Shown here piece after piece: positions 18,523 to 27,244 of a stretch of 64,000 bases of DNA; position 1 is the first letter of the stretch, and the number at the start of each line of letters is the position of its first letter. Below the pieces are notes generated by a model that was not told the DNA's origin, did no database searches, and saw only the letters and a program-made list of their open reading frames with translations. The translations under genes and the position numbers were made by a program. Source of the DNA: Bradyrhizobium prioriisuperbiae (GTDB lineage: Bacteria > Pseudomonadota > Alphaproteobacteria > Rhizobiales > Xanthobacteraceae); NCBI RefSeq assembly GCF_032397745.1, contig NZ_CP135921.1:3770501-3834500 (forward strand), given 5' to 3'.

Positions 18523-20238
18523 GTGAACAGGTTAGCGTTGAGACATTCGATGCGAGACCTTTCCGCAGAGAATTTTAGACAGCACCTTCTCGAGAAATAT
18601 GCGCTGCGGTCAGCAGCGCGCGGAGGGGCTGAGAAGCCTCCCGGCTCGACAGGTGTGCGTCCGCTGAAGGACTTGTGGGAAGCAACTGATCTGTCCGCGG
18701 CCGAATTCGCTGATGAGGTATCCGACTATTGGAGCGTGGCCCGTCTCGGTCTGCCGCAACTGCTCAGTGGTATCCCATGCCTGGACGGTTTCTCGCGTCG
18801 CTTCCTGCGTGAAGCCACGCTGTTCCCGATGCAGGCGCCCAGTGGCGGTTATCGGCTTGCCGTCGCCGATCCGTCCGATACGGCGGCCATTCGCGCGGCG
18901 GAAATCGTCTTTGGCGAGCCGGTCGATATTGTCGTGGCTTCGTTCGAGGACATCACGACGGTGCTGGACCAGCGCCTGAATGCCGACGACGCGGTATCCG
19001 ACAACGCTGTCAAAGGAGCCATCCAGCAGTCCGACGACGATATCGAGAGTCTGCGCGATCTTGCGAGCGGTGCGCCGGTCGTGCGTGCGCTCAACGATCT
19101 GCTGGAGCGCGCCGTGGAACTGCGCGCCAGTGATATTCACATCGAGCCGTTCCGCACCGGCCTTGTCGTGCGCATGCGTGTCGACGGGCTGCTGCGGGCC
19201 ATGCCGGCGCCGGCAGGTATTCCGCCGCAGGCCCTGATCTCCCGCATCAAGATCCTGGCCAGCCTGAATATCGCCGAGCGGCGGTTGCCGCAGGATGGTG
19301 CTGCACGGGTCCGGGTCAGCCGCGCCGAGCTCGATGTTCGCGTCGCCACGATGCCGACGCAACACAGCGAAAGTGCGGTGATACGCCTGCTGCCGCGGGA
19401 TCGTGGTCTGCTGGAAATGGGGAAGCTCGGCCTCTCAGTGCGGGACGAAGAGGTCCTGACCAGGCTGCTGGCGCTGCCGCACGGTATGATTGTGGTGACA
19501 GGGCCGACCGGCAGCGGAAAAACCACGACGCTCGCGACCATGCTGTCGATCCTGAACGAGCCGACCCGCAAGATCCTGACCATCGAAGATCCCGTCGAAT
19601 ACGAAATTCCAGGCATCAACCAGTCGCAGGTCAAACCGGCGATCGGCCTGACGTTCGCTGCTGCGATGCGCTCATTCGTCCGCCAGGATCCCGACGTGAT
19701 CATGGTCGGCGAGATCCGTGACGCGGAGACCGCGCACATCGCCATTCATGCGGCGCTGACCGGCCACCTGGTGCTGACCACGCTGCACACCGACACCGCG
19801 GCCGCCGCGGTGCCGCGCCTGATCGATCTCGGCGTCGAGAGTTTTCTGCTGAAGTCCACGCTGCGCGCCGTGGTGGCCCAGCGTCTGGTTCGGGTGCTGT
19901 GCGACCGATGCAAGGTTCCGCACCGCCTGACGGCCGAAGACATCAAGAAGGATCCGCGGTTTGCGGTGATCGGCTTCGAGGCGGGCGAGGTCTTTCACCA
20001 AGCCGCCGGCTGCGAGCGCTGCGGCGGTACCGGCTATCGCGGTCGTAACGGCGTCTTCGAGCTTCTCGAAATGTCGGATGACCTCCGCAAGCTGATCGGT
20101 CCACAGACGGATTCGCATACCATTGACAGCGCCGCCATCGGCGGCGGCATGACGACGATGCTGGCGGATGCCGTCGCCAAATGCCGCGCGGGGTTGACCA
20201 CGGTTCCCGAGGTCTTCCGCGTCACGACGGTCAGGTGA
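18523..20238 (+). CDS. gspE: type II secretion ATPase GspE
   Basis: A 571-residue cytoplasmic assembly ATPase, starting at a GTG at 18523 or an ATG at 18550. The N-terminal half is the T2SSE_N domain. The ATPase core has the Asp box (RASDIHIEPF), Walker A GPTGSGKTTT near residue 327, Walker B DPDVIMVGEIRDAETA, and the His box GHLVLTTLHTDTA. The zinc-binding tetracysteine region (CDRCKVP and CERCGGTGYRGR) marks it as a GspE rather than a PilT. It drives pseudopilus growth through GspL and GspF. First gene of a long rightward operon, five base pairs before gspF. Confidence 0.95.
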   Translation: MNRLALRHSMRDLSAENFRQHLLEKYALRSAARGGAEKPPGSTGVRPLKDLWEATDLSAAEFADEVSDYWSVARLGLPQLLSGIPCLDGFSRRFLREATLFPMQAPSGGYRLAVADPSDTAAIRAAEIVFGEPVDIVVASFEDITTVLDQRLNADDAVSDNAVKGAIQQSDDDIESLRDLASGAPVVRALNDLLERAVELRASDIHIEPFRTGLVVRMRVDGLLRAMPAPAGIPPQALISRIKILASLNIAERRLPQDGAARVRVSRAELDVRVATMPTQHSESAVIRLLPRDRGLLEMGKLGLSVRDEEVLTRLLALPHGMIVVTGPTGSGKTTTLATMLSILNEPTRKILTIEDPVEYEIPGINQSQVKPAIGLTFAAAMRSFVRQDPDVIMVGEIRDAETAHIAIHAALTGHLVLTTLHTDTAAAAVPRLIDLGVESFLLKSTLRAVVAQRLVRVLCDRCKVPHRLTAEDIKKDPRFAVIGFEAGEVFHQAAGCERCGGTGYRGRNGVFELLEMSDDLRKLIGPQTDSHTIDSAAIGGGMTTMLADAVAKCRAGLTTVPEVFRVTTVR

Positions 20239-20243
20239 TCCTG

Positions 20244-21455
20244 ATGCCTAGCTATCGCTATCGTGCCCTGAACAGCCGCGGCGAACTGATCAGCGGAGCG
20301 ATCGCCGCCCCCGCGCCAGGTGACGTCGCGGTACGCGTCGAGCGTCTCGGTCTGGTTCTTGTCGACACCGTCACGGTCGACGACTCCGGCGGGATGAGCT
20401 GGGCCTTCGGCCTTTTCAACCAGCCGCGCGCGGAGGATGTGACGGTCTTCACTCGGGATCTCGCGCTGTTGTTGCGCGCCGGCGCCCGGATCAATGACGG
20501 CCTCGAGCTTCTGTCGGCCGATCGCGATTTCGGGCGGCTGCGTCCGGTCGTGGCCGATGTGAGATCGCATGTGGTCGCGGGCGAGAGTTTCGCCGAAGCC
20601 CTGGCGCGGCATCCGACGATGTTTCCCGCGATTTATCTCGCACTGGTGCGTGTCGGTGAGGCCTCCGGGTCGCTTGACCAAGTGCTCGAAGTCCTGGCGG
20701 ACGAGCGCGCCCGCACCGAGGCGTTGAAGCGACGACTCGGCGACGCCGCCCGTTATCCGCTGTTCGTGCTAGGCGCGGCCGGCTGCGTGCTGCTGTTCTT
20801 TCTGATGTTCGTGCTGCCGCAGTTCGGCTCCGTGCTGCAGGATTTTGGTGCGAAGATCGATCCGATTCTGGTCGGCTTCCTCGGTGTATCGGCGTTTCTG
20901 CGCGCCAATTCCGAAATCGTGCTGACGGTGATTCTGTTGATGCTGACGGCAGGCTGGCTGGTGCTGCGCCGGCCGGCGGTTCGTCGCTCGCTGTTCGATC
21001 TGCTCGCCCGGCTTCCCGGCATCCGGGATGTGGTGACCTTTTACCGCACGGCGCTGTTCTGCCGAAACCTTGGTGTCTTGCTGGGAAGCGGCGTCAATCT
21101 GACCACCACCCTTCGTATTCTCATCGATATGATGGCGGCGATTGGCTCCTCGGCGGTGTGGACGGCCGCCGCGGATCGGATCCGCCACGGCGCCAAGCTG
21201 TCGGATGCGCTGGCCGAGACGCGGGCGTTGCCGTCCATGGCGGTGCGGATGCTGCGGCTCGGTGACGAAACCGGGCAGCTTCCGATGCTGGCCGGACGGA
21301 TCGCTGAATTTTATGAGGCGAAGCTGCAACGCACGCTCGATCGCATTGTCGGGATTGCGGGACCCGCAGCCATCATTGTCATCAGCGCCGTTGTCGGCGG
21401 CCTGATCGTTTCGGTCATGACCGCACTCATGTCAGTCAGCCAGATCGTCGGCTGA
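20244..21455 (+). CDS. gspF: type II secretion inner-membrane platform protein GspF
   Basis: A 403-residue membrane protein with two T2SSF domains (about 70-195 and 270-395) and three hydrophobic segments (YPLFVLGAAGCVLLFFLMFV near 170-190, one near 225, and one at the C-terminus). Typical segments are FTRDLALLLRAGARINDGLE, LVRVGEASGSLDQVLEVLAD and FCRNLGVLLGSGVNLTTTLR. The ATG at 20244 follows the gspE stop by 5 bp. It anchors the ATPase and the pseudopilins in the inner membrane. Confidence 0.94.
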   Translation: MPSYRYRALNSRGELISGAIAAPAPGDVAVRVERLGLVLVDTVTVDDSGGMSWAFGLFNQPRAEDVTVFTRDLALLLRAGARINDGLELLSADRDFGRLRPVVADVRSHVVAGESFAEALARHPTMFPAIYLALVRVGEASGSLDQVLEVLADERARTEALKRRLGDAARYPLFVLGAAGCVLLFFLMFVLPQFGSVLQDFGAKIDPILVGFLGVSAFLRANSEIVLTVILLMLTAGWLVLRRPAVRRSLFDLLARLPGIRDVVTFYRTALFCRNLGVLLGSGVNLTTTLRILIDMMAAIGSSAVWTAAADRIRHGAKLSDALAETRALPSMAVRMLRLGDETGQLPMLAGRIAEFYEAKLQRTLDRIVGIAGPAAIIVISAVVGGLIVSVMTALMSVSQIVG

Positions 21456-21468
21456 GGGTAACCAGGAG

Positions 21469-21933
21469 ATGATGATTGTGGGTCGAGACCTTGCCAAAAA
21501 AAATTCTCTGCGCCGGCGTCGACGGACCCAGGCCGGCTTCACGCTTGTCGAAATGCTGGTCGTCATCACGATCATCGGGATGATCATGGCGCTGGTCGGA
21601 CCGCGCGTGCTCAATTATCTCGGTCAGTCGAAGATTAAGGCGGCCAAAATCCAGATCGACAGCTTTTCCAGCGCGCTCGATCTCTATTATCTCGACCTCG
21701 GCCGATATCCGACAACAAACGAAGGACTGGCCGCCCTGGCCCAGGCGAATGCCAAACCGGGCTGGAACGGGCCCTATTTGCGCGGTGGCGTTGTTCCAAA
21801 GGATCCCTGGGGCAACAACTACGTCTATCGTTCGCCGGGAGAGCGCAACCCCTACGACATCATCTCGTTCGGATCGGACGGGCAAGAAGGCGGAAGTGGA
21901 ACAGCAACCGACATTGCGAGTTGGCAGCGCTGA
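21469..21933 (+). CDS. gspG: major pseudopilin GspG
   Basis: A 154-residue prepilin. A long basic leader ends at G23, followed by FTLVEMLVVITIIGMIMALV: the type IV prepilin cleavage site with Glu at mature position 5 and the hydrophobic spine. The C-terminal half has the GspG features LDLYYLDLGRYPTTNEGLAAL, WNGPYL, DPWGNNYVYRSPG and SFGSDGQEGG, including the calcium-loop region. AGGAG directly precedes two ATGs at 21469 and 21472, so the exact start is uncertain. It builds the shaft of the pseudopilus. Confidence 0.95.
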   Translation: MMIVGRDLAKKNSLRRRRRTQAGFTLVEMLVVITIIGMIMALVGPRVLNYLGQSKIKAAKIQIDSFSSALDLYYLDLGRYPTTNEGLAALAQANAKPGWNGPYLRGGVVPKDPWGNNYVYRSPGERNPYDIISFGSDGQEGGSGTATDIASWQR

Positions 21934-22390
21934 GCAGGCTGGCACGCGCGGCGGTTTCGCGCTGATCGAAATCGTGTGCGTCCTGGCCATCATCGGATTG
22001 CTCGCCGCCATTATTCTTCCCGCGATTCCGCGGGCGACCTCGCGCGCAAAGCTTGAAAGCTACGCGGTGGAAACGGCGGCGTTGCTGAAGGCGGACCGCA
22101 GTGCGGCGTTGCGGCGAAGGATCCAGGTGGTGACACGGGTCGACGCCGCGACGCGCTCGATACGCTCCGGCGTCAGCGGTCGTGTCATCCGGTTACCGGG
22201 CGACGTCTCTCTCAACACCCTGCTGGCATCGCGGTGCGCCGATCGGTCCGCCGGCGCGTCGATCGATTTCTTTCCGTCCGGAATGTCGTGCGGAGGTGTC
22301 ATTGCACTGACGCGCCCTGGCATCGGTTATGAGGTTCGCGTCAACTGGCTGACCGGAGGAATCGACATTGTTGCGCAAAAGCCGCTCTGA
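21896..22390 (+). CDS. gspH: minor pseudopilin GspH
   Basis: A small prepilin of about 164 residues. I take the GTG at 21896, preceded by AGAAGG, which makes it overlap the end of gspG by 38 bp; a TTG at 21914 is an alternative. The processing site is G20 followed by FALIEIVCVLAIIGLLAAII, with Ala in place of the usual Thr at mature position 2. The rest is a short globular domain ending in VRVNWLTGGIDIVAQ. It caps the pseudopilus with GspI, J and K. Confidence 0.85.
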   Translation: MEQQPTLRVGSAEQAGTRGGFALIEIVCVLAIIGLLAAIILPAIPRATSRAKLESYAVETAALLKADRSAALRRRIQVVTRVDAATRSIRSGVSGRVIRLPGDVSLNTLLASRCADRSAGASIDFFPSGMSCGGVIALTRPGIGYEVRVNWLTGGIDIVAQKPL

Positions 22391-22763
22391 CGACCGGGGT
22401 TTCACCCTGATCGAGGCTTTGGTCGCCCTCGCGATCGTTGCCGCGGTCTTGTCGTCGATCGGAGCCGTGATTGCGACCACCACGCGTGGCTCGCGCGGCA
22501 TCGATCAGCGCCTCGCTCTGGCCGGCGCCGCGGAAACCTTGATGGCGACTTTGCCCGGGCGGCTGCTCCTGAAGAGCGGAAGCCAGTCGGGCGAACTGGC
22601 CGACCAGCGGTGGCGGATCGATGTGTCACCGATGACGCCGGCGGACGACGATCCGCAAGCCGGTCGATGGATGCCAGTGGTGGTGACCATGCGCCTGCAG
22701 GGGCCCGGCGGAGCCAGTGTTCAGGCCACCACGGTGCGTCTGGTGCCGAGGGCGGGACAATGA
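22368..22763 (+). CDS. gspI: minor pseudopilin GspI
   Basis: A 131-residue minor pseudopilin. It starts at a TTG at 22368 with GGAGG 8 nt upstream, inside the last codons of gspH (23-bp overlap). The prepilin site is G11 followed by FTLIEALVALAIVAAVLSS. The periplasmic part is a short GspI-type domain with RWRIDVSPMTP and VVVTMRLQGPGG. It nucleates the pseudopilus tip complex with GspJ and GspK. The following gene starts in an ATGA overlap with its stop. Confidence 0.87.
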   Translation: MLRKSRSDDRGFTLIEALVALAIVAAVLSSIGAVIATTTRGSRGIDQRLALAGAAETLMATLPGRLLLKSGSQSGELADQRWRIDVSPMTPADDDPQAGRWMPVVVTMRLQGPGGASVQATTVRLVPRAGQ

Positions 22764-23464
22764 GATCCTCGCAGGAGGTTGCGGCAGGGAACGAGGCCGG
22801 CTTTACGCTGATTGAAGTGTTGCTGGCGACTCTGTTGATGACCGTCATCCTTGGCGCGCTTGTGACCGTCACGGCGCAATGGCTGCCGAACTGGAACAGA
22901 GGGATCGCGCAGGTCCAGCGGGCCGAACGGCTGGCGCTGGGTCTCAACCGCATCCTGGCCGATCTGTCGGTGGCCGAGATGGTGCCACTGAACGGCGAAG
23001 CCAAGACGCCGCTGTTCGAGGGGGCCGAGTTGTCCGTCACCTTCGTGCGGACCGCGGTTGGTCCCAACATGCGGCCCGGGCTTGAAGTCGTCCGCTTCCT
23101 CGAAAAAGCCGATCAGCAGGGGCTTGCCATGGTCCGCGAGCGCGCGCCCTTCGCGCCGCTGCGGGAGGATGAGCAACTCCGATTTGCCGACCAGGTCGTT
23201 CTGGTCCGCTCGCCCTACCGGGTGTCGTTTTCCTACGCGGGGCCGGATCAGGTCTGGCAGCGGACATGGCGCGGTCTCGGCCGCCTGCCGGATACGATTC
23301 GCGTGACCGTCCGCGACGCGGCGACGGCACGAGTGCTCGCGGTTTCCAGCGCCGCCATCGTCCGCGTCAACGCGCCGGCCGACTGTGCGCGAGCGCGGGA
23401 TCCGAAGTTCTGCCTGAGTGAGCTGTCCAATCCTGGCAAGCCTGGAAGGGAGGCTCCTCTCTGA
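22760..23464 (+). CDS. gspJ: minor pseudopilin GspJ
   Basis: About 234 residues from the ATG at 22760, which overlaps the gspI stop as ATGA. The prepilin site is G14 followed by FTLIEVLLATLLMTVILGAL. A larger globular domain follows, as usual for GspJ, with LNRILADLSVAEMV and VSFSYAGPDQVWQRTW. Two cysteines near the C-terminus (CARARDPKFC) may form a disulfide. Part of the tip complex with GspI and GspK. Confidence 0.87.
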   Translation: MRSSQEVAAGNEAGFTLIEVLLATLLMTVILGALVTVTAQWLPNWNRGIAQVQRAERLALGLNRILADLSVAEMVPLNGEAKTPLFEGAELSVTFVRTAVGPNMRPGLEVVRFLEKADQQGLAMVRERAPFAPLREDEQLRFADQVVLVRSPYRVSFSYAGPDQVWQRTWRGLGRLPDTIRVTVRDAATARVLAVSSAAIVRVNAPADCARARDPKFCLSELSNPGKPGREAPL

Positions 23465-23476
23465 GGAGCATGTTCC

Positions 23477-24421
23477 ATGCAGGCCACCCGCGCGAAACCT
23501 TGCCATTCACTCGAAGGCGACTGCCATGCGGCGGACGGTTTCATCGTCGTTGCCGCGCTCTGGATCCTGGCCGCGCTGGCCGCGCTGGCGATGATCTATC
23601 TGACTTATGTCACCAACACGGCGGTGGTCGTGTCGGGAACGACCGACCGGCTCCAGATCGATGCCCTTGCAACGGCGGGGGTCGAGCTTACGGCCTATCG
23701 GCTGGGAGCATTTCAAAAGGATCTTCGTCCGAGCAGCGGCCGGTTTCGCAGCCGCATCGGGCCGGCGGAGATTTCGGTCGCGTTTCAATCCGAAGCCTCC
23801 CGGATCGATCTCAATGCGGCGCCGAAAGAACTGCTGGCGGGGCTGATGAGGGGCTTGGGCACGTCCGCGTCCAATGCCGCCAGCTATGCAGACCGCATCG
23901 ACGCCTGGCGAACACCAGGAGCGGCCGCCGCCAACGACACCGAAAATTCGTTCTACCGGACCGCGGGACTTGCCTACCTGCCGCGACATGCGCCATTTCC
24001 CCAGGTCGAAGAGCTTTGGCTGGTTTACGGCATTCCACCGTTTCTGATCGAGCAAATGATGCCGTTCGTTACCGTGTTCGGTGGCGGTGCGTCGATCAAC
24101 GTTTTCGACGCGGCGCCGCAAGTCATGGCGGCTCTTCCGGGGATGACGCCGGACAAGCTTCAGGCGTTGCTGTCAGGGCGCGATGATTCGCGAACAGATC
24201 CGCAGTCGCTGTTGAAGCTGGCGGGAGGCGAGGCATCGCTCACTGGATCCGGCAGCTATCGGGTCACCATCGGTGTCGGTCTCGGCGGCGGCCGCAAGGC
24301 GACTGTCGAGGCGGTGATTCTGCTTCTCGATGACGGCGACGAGCCCTATCGTATACTGTCGTGGCGCAACGGAACGGACGGCAGCTCCGCGCCGGTATCC
24401 GGGCAGGCAGGTGGGCAATGA
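23477..24421 (+). CDS. gspK: minor pseudopilin GspK
   Basis: A 314-residue protein with a GspK-type prepilin start, G21 followed by FIVVAALWILAALAALAMIY, lacking the Glu at position 5 as expected for GspK. The helical insert is recognised by EASRIDLNAAPKELLAGLMR and YADRIDAWRTPG, and the saposin-like region by FPQVEELWLVYGIPPFL. It sits at the pseudopilus tip. Thirteen base pairs after gspJ, and its stop overlaps the gspL start. Confidence 0.9.
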   Translation: MQATRAKPCHSLEGDCHAADGFIVVAALWILAALAALAMIYLTYVTNTAVVVSGTTDRLQIDALATAGVELTAYRLGAFQKDLRPSSGRFRSRIGPAEISVAFQSEASRIDLNAAPKELLAGLMRGLGTSASNAASYADRIDAWRTPGAAAANDTENSFYRTAGLAYLPRHAPFPQVEELWLVYGIPPFLIEQMMPFVTVFGGGASINVFDAAPQVMAALPGMTPDKLQALLSGRDDSRTDPQSLLKLAGGEASLTGSGSYRVTIGVGLGGGRKATVEAVILLLDDGDEPYRILSWRNGTDGSSAPVSGQAGGQ

Positions 24422-25470
24422 CATTTCTCCGAACGCTGGGCGCGATTTTCCTCGCCTGGACCAACAGCGTTGCCGCTGCCATTGTCGGTGGGCTCGAACG
24501 CGTGGTGTCACCGCGGGTGGTGCGCCTGGTCGAGGAAGAGTCGGATGTATTCCGGGTTGAGGCCACGGATCGGTCCGGGGCCGTGCCGCAACAGGTGCGC
24601 TTGCGCGACGGTGTGCTGTCCGCACCGGACCTCGCACCGATCCTGAAGGGAAGCCGGATTGAAATTATTCTCCAGCCGAAGCGCGTCCTGTTTCGTCCGC
24701 TCGAGCTGCCGTCGCGCGCGGCGGATTTCCTGGACGGAATCGTGCGGGCGCAAATCGACCGGCTGACACCCTGGACGATCAATGAGGCGGTGTTCGGCTG
24801 CAGCAGTCCGGTCGCAACCGGCGGCGACAGCATCACGACCATCGTCGCGGTGACCACACGCAAGATCGCGGCGGCTTACGTTCACGCCGTCTCAAGTTTC
24901 CATCCCGCCGCGGTTGCGATCTGTGCCAATATCGCGGAGCACGATGCGGGACGAGTCAAGTTGTTCGAGCAAAGCTCCCGTGGGCATCTCGACGTGGTGC
25001 GCCTCGGCCGCGTATTGCTGGTCGCTCTCGCGGCCACGGCGATGGCCACGGTGGTGTCGCTTGCGGTGTCGGCTTATATGGTCGACGATCTCGCCGCACA
25101 GGAGGACGAACTCGCGCGCCAAGTCGCGCAGCGGCGCGCTGCCATTCGCGCCGGAGGCGCTGGCGAAAGCTCCCCCACGGCGGCCCTCGAGCGCCGCAAA
25201 CACGAAACGCCGTCAAACGTCATCGTTCTTGACGCGCTCAGCCGGGTGCTTCCCGATCATACCTATGTGACCGAGCTGCATGTTCAGGGCGGCAGGATCC
25301 AAGTCTCGGGCATCACCGGTGATGCGCCGTCGCTGATTTCCCTGATCGAACAGTCGCGGCATTTCACACGCGCCACCTTCTATGCTCCGACCACGCGCGC
25401 AGCCTCTGATTCCGGCGATCGGTTTCATATCGAAGCGAGCATCCAGCCGAACAACGTGCCGAACCCATGA
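24418..25470 (+). CDS. gspL: type II secretion platform protein GspL-like
   Basis: About 350 residues from the ATG at 24418 (ATGA overlap with gspK). An N-terminal cytoplasmic actin-like region contains LRDGVLSAPDLAPILKGSRI and FRPLELPSRAADFLDGIVRA. One membrane segment (about residues 200-222) is followed by a coiled-coil-like stretch (DLAAQEDELARQVAQRRAAI) and a ferredoxin-like periplasmic end. This is the GspL/PilMN arrangement that links GspE to the pseudopilus. Sequence identity to classical GspL is low, but the position and topology are convincing. Confidence 0.82.
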   Translation: MTFLRTLGAIFLAWTNSVAAAIVGGLERVVSPRVVRLVEEESDVFRVEATDRSGAVPQQVRLRDGVLSAPDLAPILKGSRIEIILQPKRVLFRPLELPSRAADFLDGIVRAQIDRLTPWTINEAVFGCSSPVATGGDSITTIVAVTTRKIAAAYVHAVSSFHPAAVAICANIAEHDAGRVKLFEQSSRGHLDVVRLGRVLLVALAATAMATVVSLAVSAYMVDDLAAQEDELARQVAQRRAAIRAGGAGESSPTAALERRKHETPSNVIVLDALSRVLPDHTYVTELHVQGGRIQVSGITGDAPSLISLIEQSRHFTRATFYAPTTRAASDSGDRFHIEASIQPNNVPNP

Positions 25471-26036
25471 TGCAGGAGCAAACCATCACGCGGTATCTTG
25501 CGCGCTCGCCACTGATCGCGTCGCTCTTGTACGTGGTTGTCGTCGGCAGTTTGCTGGTCACGACCGGCCTCACGGTGTCGGATATTCTCGACCGTCGGCG
25601 TGCGCTGGCGCAGACCTCGGAGATGCTGGATCAGATCAAGGGGCGCAAGGGCGGCGCCCCGTCAGCCGGGGCGATCGGGCCCGCCCGCCCCGGAACGCCT
25701 TTCCTGGAAGGGCCGACGGTCACGGTTGCAGGCGCGGCGCTGCTGCAGCGGGTGGCGGGCGCGATCGGCAATGCCGGGGGGACGGTCCAGTCCTCGCAGG
25801 TCGATCTGCAGGGCGTGCTGGCCAGGGACGGTTTTGTAGGGCTTCTGGTCAGTTGCGAAATGGACCAGCCTGCCTTGCAGAAGGTGCTGTACGATCTCGA
25901 AGCCGGCATGCCATTCCTGTTTGTCGATCAGCTCGACGTGCAGTCTCCGCAAACCACGGCGGTCGGCGAAGGCGGCGGCACCGGCCGCGTGAGGGTGGTG
26001 CTCGGTGTCTCCGGGCAATGGCAGGCCGGGAAGTGA
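25467..26036 (+). CDS. gspM: type II secretion protein GspM-like
   Basis: A 189-residue protein starting in an ATGATG that overlaps the gspL stop. One N-terminal membrane segment (SLLYVVVVGSLLVTTGLTV, about 19-37), a short coiled region and a periplasmic ferredoxin-like domain with GLLVSCEMDQPALQKVLYDL give the GspM layout. It partners with GspL in the inner-membrane platform. Confidence 0.8.
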   Translation: MMQEQTITRYLARSPLIASLLYVVVVGSLLVTTGLTVSDILDRRRALAQTSEMLDQIKGRKGGAPSAGAIGPARPGTPFLEGPTVTVAGAALLQRVAGAIGNAGGTVQSSQVDLQGVLARDGFVGLLVSCEMDQPALQKVLYDLEAGMPFLFVDQLDVQSPQTTAVGEGGGTGRVRVVLGVSGQWQAGK

Positions 26037-26143
26037 GCGGGAGAGGGGATAGTCTGATTCGGACTGACCGTTGCCGCCGAAGATGCTAGACATACGTCAT
26101 TGACGCGAAGTTCTTTCGACAGGCTTGGTTTGACGGCGGTGGA

Positions 26144-26848
26144 ATGCAGAAGATGGTCGGGATCCGTACCAGAATCCGTGTTGGCGCGATTTGCCTGACG
26201 TTGATTGTTGTCGGGGAGATCCGGCCGTCGCATGCGGTGTCGTCTCGCGACCTGGATGTATTGCCCGATAATATCATGGCACCGACCGTTGGCCCGATCG
26301 AAACCGAGCGGCGATCGCTGCCGGACGCCAGGCGCGATCCGACTGCCCCGGCGCCGTCGTCGAAAACAGCTCCGTCACTGTCCGGAAACCCGCTGTGGTC
26401 GGTCCCGCTCTCCAGACTTTCGGCCACCCGCGACCGTCCGATCTTTTCAGCCTCCCGGCGTCCGCCGCCGCAAGCGGTCGCCGGTCCGATCGCAGAGCCA
26501 GTGACACCACAGGCGCCGGCATCGCTGCCTGACCCCCTGAAACTGAAATTGATCGGGGCCGTCGTCGGCGAGACCGATGCGATCGCGGTGTTCGTCGATC
26601 GCGCGAGTAACGGCATCGTCCGCATGCGCCGGGGCGATGTTTATGCGGGTTGGCAACTCGGTTCCATTGTCGGACGCGAAGCCACGCTGAAAAACGGCGA
26701 TCGAATCGAGACAGTGGTGATGGTGAGGGAGACACCCACGGCGCCGATGGAGAGTGTGCCGCCGCCGCCGGCCGTTGTGTCCGGCACGTCGTTCGCGCCC
26801 TTTACGCCGCGATCAACGCCGAAAAACGGCGAGCACGACGGGCTCTGA
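26144..26848 (+). CDS. GspN/GspC-like type II secretion protein
   Basis: About 234 residues. A signal-anchor-like N-terminus (IRVGAICLTLIVVGEI) is followed by a Pro/Ser-rich linker, then LSATRDRPIFSASRRPPP and a small beta-rich domain with LKLKLIGAVVGETDAIAVFV and MRRGDVYAGWQLGSIVG, which resembles the homology region of GspC. A Pro-rich tail ends it. No other GspC is in the window, so this protein probably takes the GspC role of linking the platform to the secretin. It lies 107 bp after gspM. The functional assignment is inference from fold and position. Confidence 0.72.
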   Translation: MQKMVGIRTRIRVGAICLTLIVVGEIRPSHAVSSRDLDVLPDNIMAPTVGPIETERRSLPDARRDPTAPAPSSKTAPSLSGNPLWSVPLSRLSATRDRPIFSASRRPPPQAVAGPIAEPVTPQAPASLPDPLKLKLIGAVVGETDAIAVFVDRASNGIVRMRRGDVYAGWQLGSIVGREATLKNGDRIETVVMVRETPTAPMESVPPPPAVVSGTSFAPFTPRSTPKNGEHDGL

Positions 26849-27244
26849 GCCGAGCCGCTGAACACGCATCATCGATAGGTCAAGCTCACTCCGTCCTCGG
26901 TGCGTGCTCACCGAGCCAGAGAATGGTGCCCGCAATGCGTGTTACGGCGCAACGATCATCTTCGGAGTGATCGGCAGAAGTCTGCGCTGCAATCTGATTT
27001 AGTGTCGAAATGCGCTCAACACGTTCAAATGTCAGACGTGAAACTTTGTCGCAGTCGAAGATGCATTTTCAACGCGGCTGAAGCGCGAACCTTTTGGTGC
27101 GTCGTCCGACGTATGGGCAGGCTTGCAATTCACTTTAGCTAACTTCGCAGCGATCCGGTGCACGCGAGAACGAGTGCTGCCGGAAAGGCAGACCTTTGTT
27201 TTTTTGACGGCCAATTTCAATCACCAAACCACTGGAGAGCAGAC
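26849..27244. other. 396-bp intergenic region between the gsp operon and the beta-helix genes
   Basis: A hairpin (26896-26902 with 26909-26915, perfect 7-bp stem, 6-nt loop) lies just after the last gsp gene but has no T-run. The rest should hold the promoter of the first beta-helix gene. No gene is visible. Confidence 0.5.
26896..26915 (+). terminator. possible terminator after the gsp operon
   Basis: Perfect 7-bp stem CTCGGTG/CACCGAG with a 6-nt loop, 48 bp downstream of the GspN/C-like stop. There is no T-tract, so it is only a weak terminator candidate. Confidence 0.3.
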
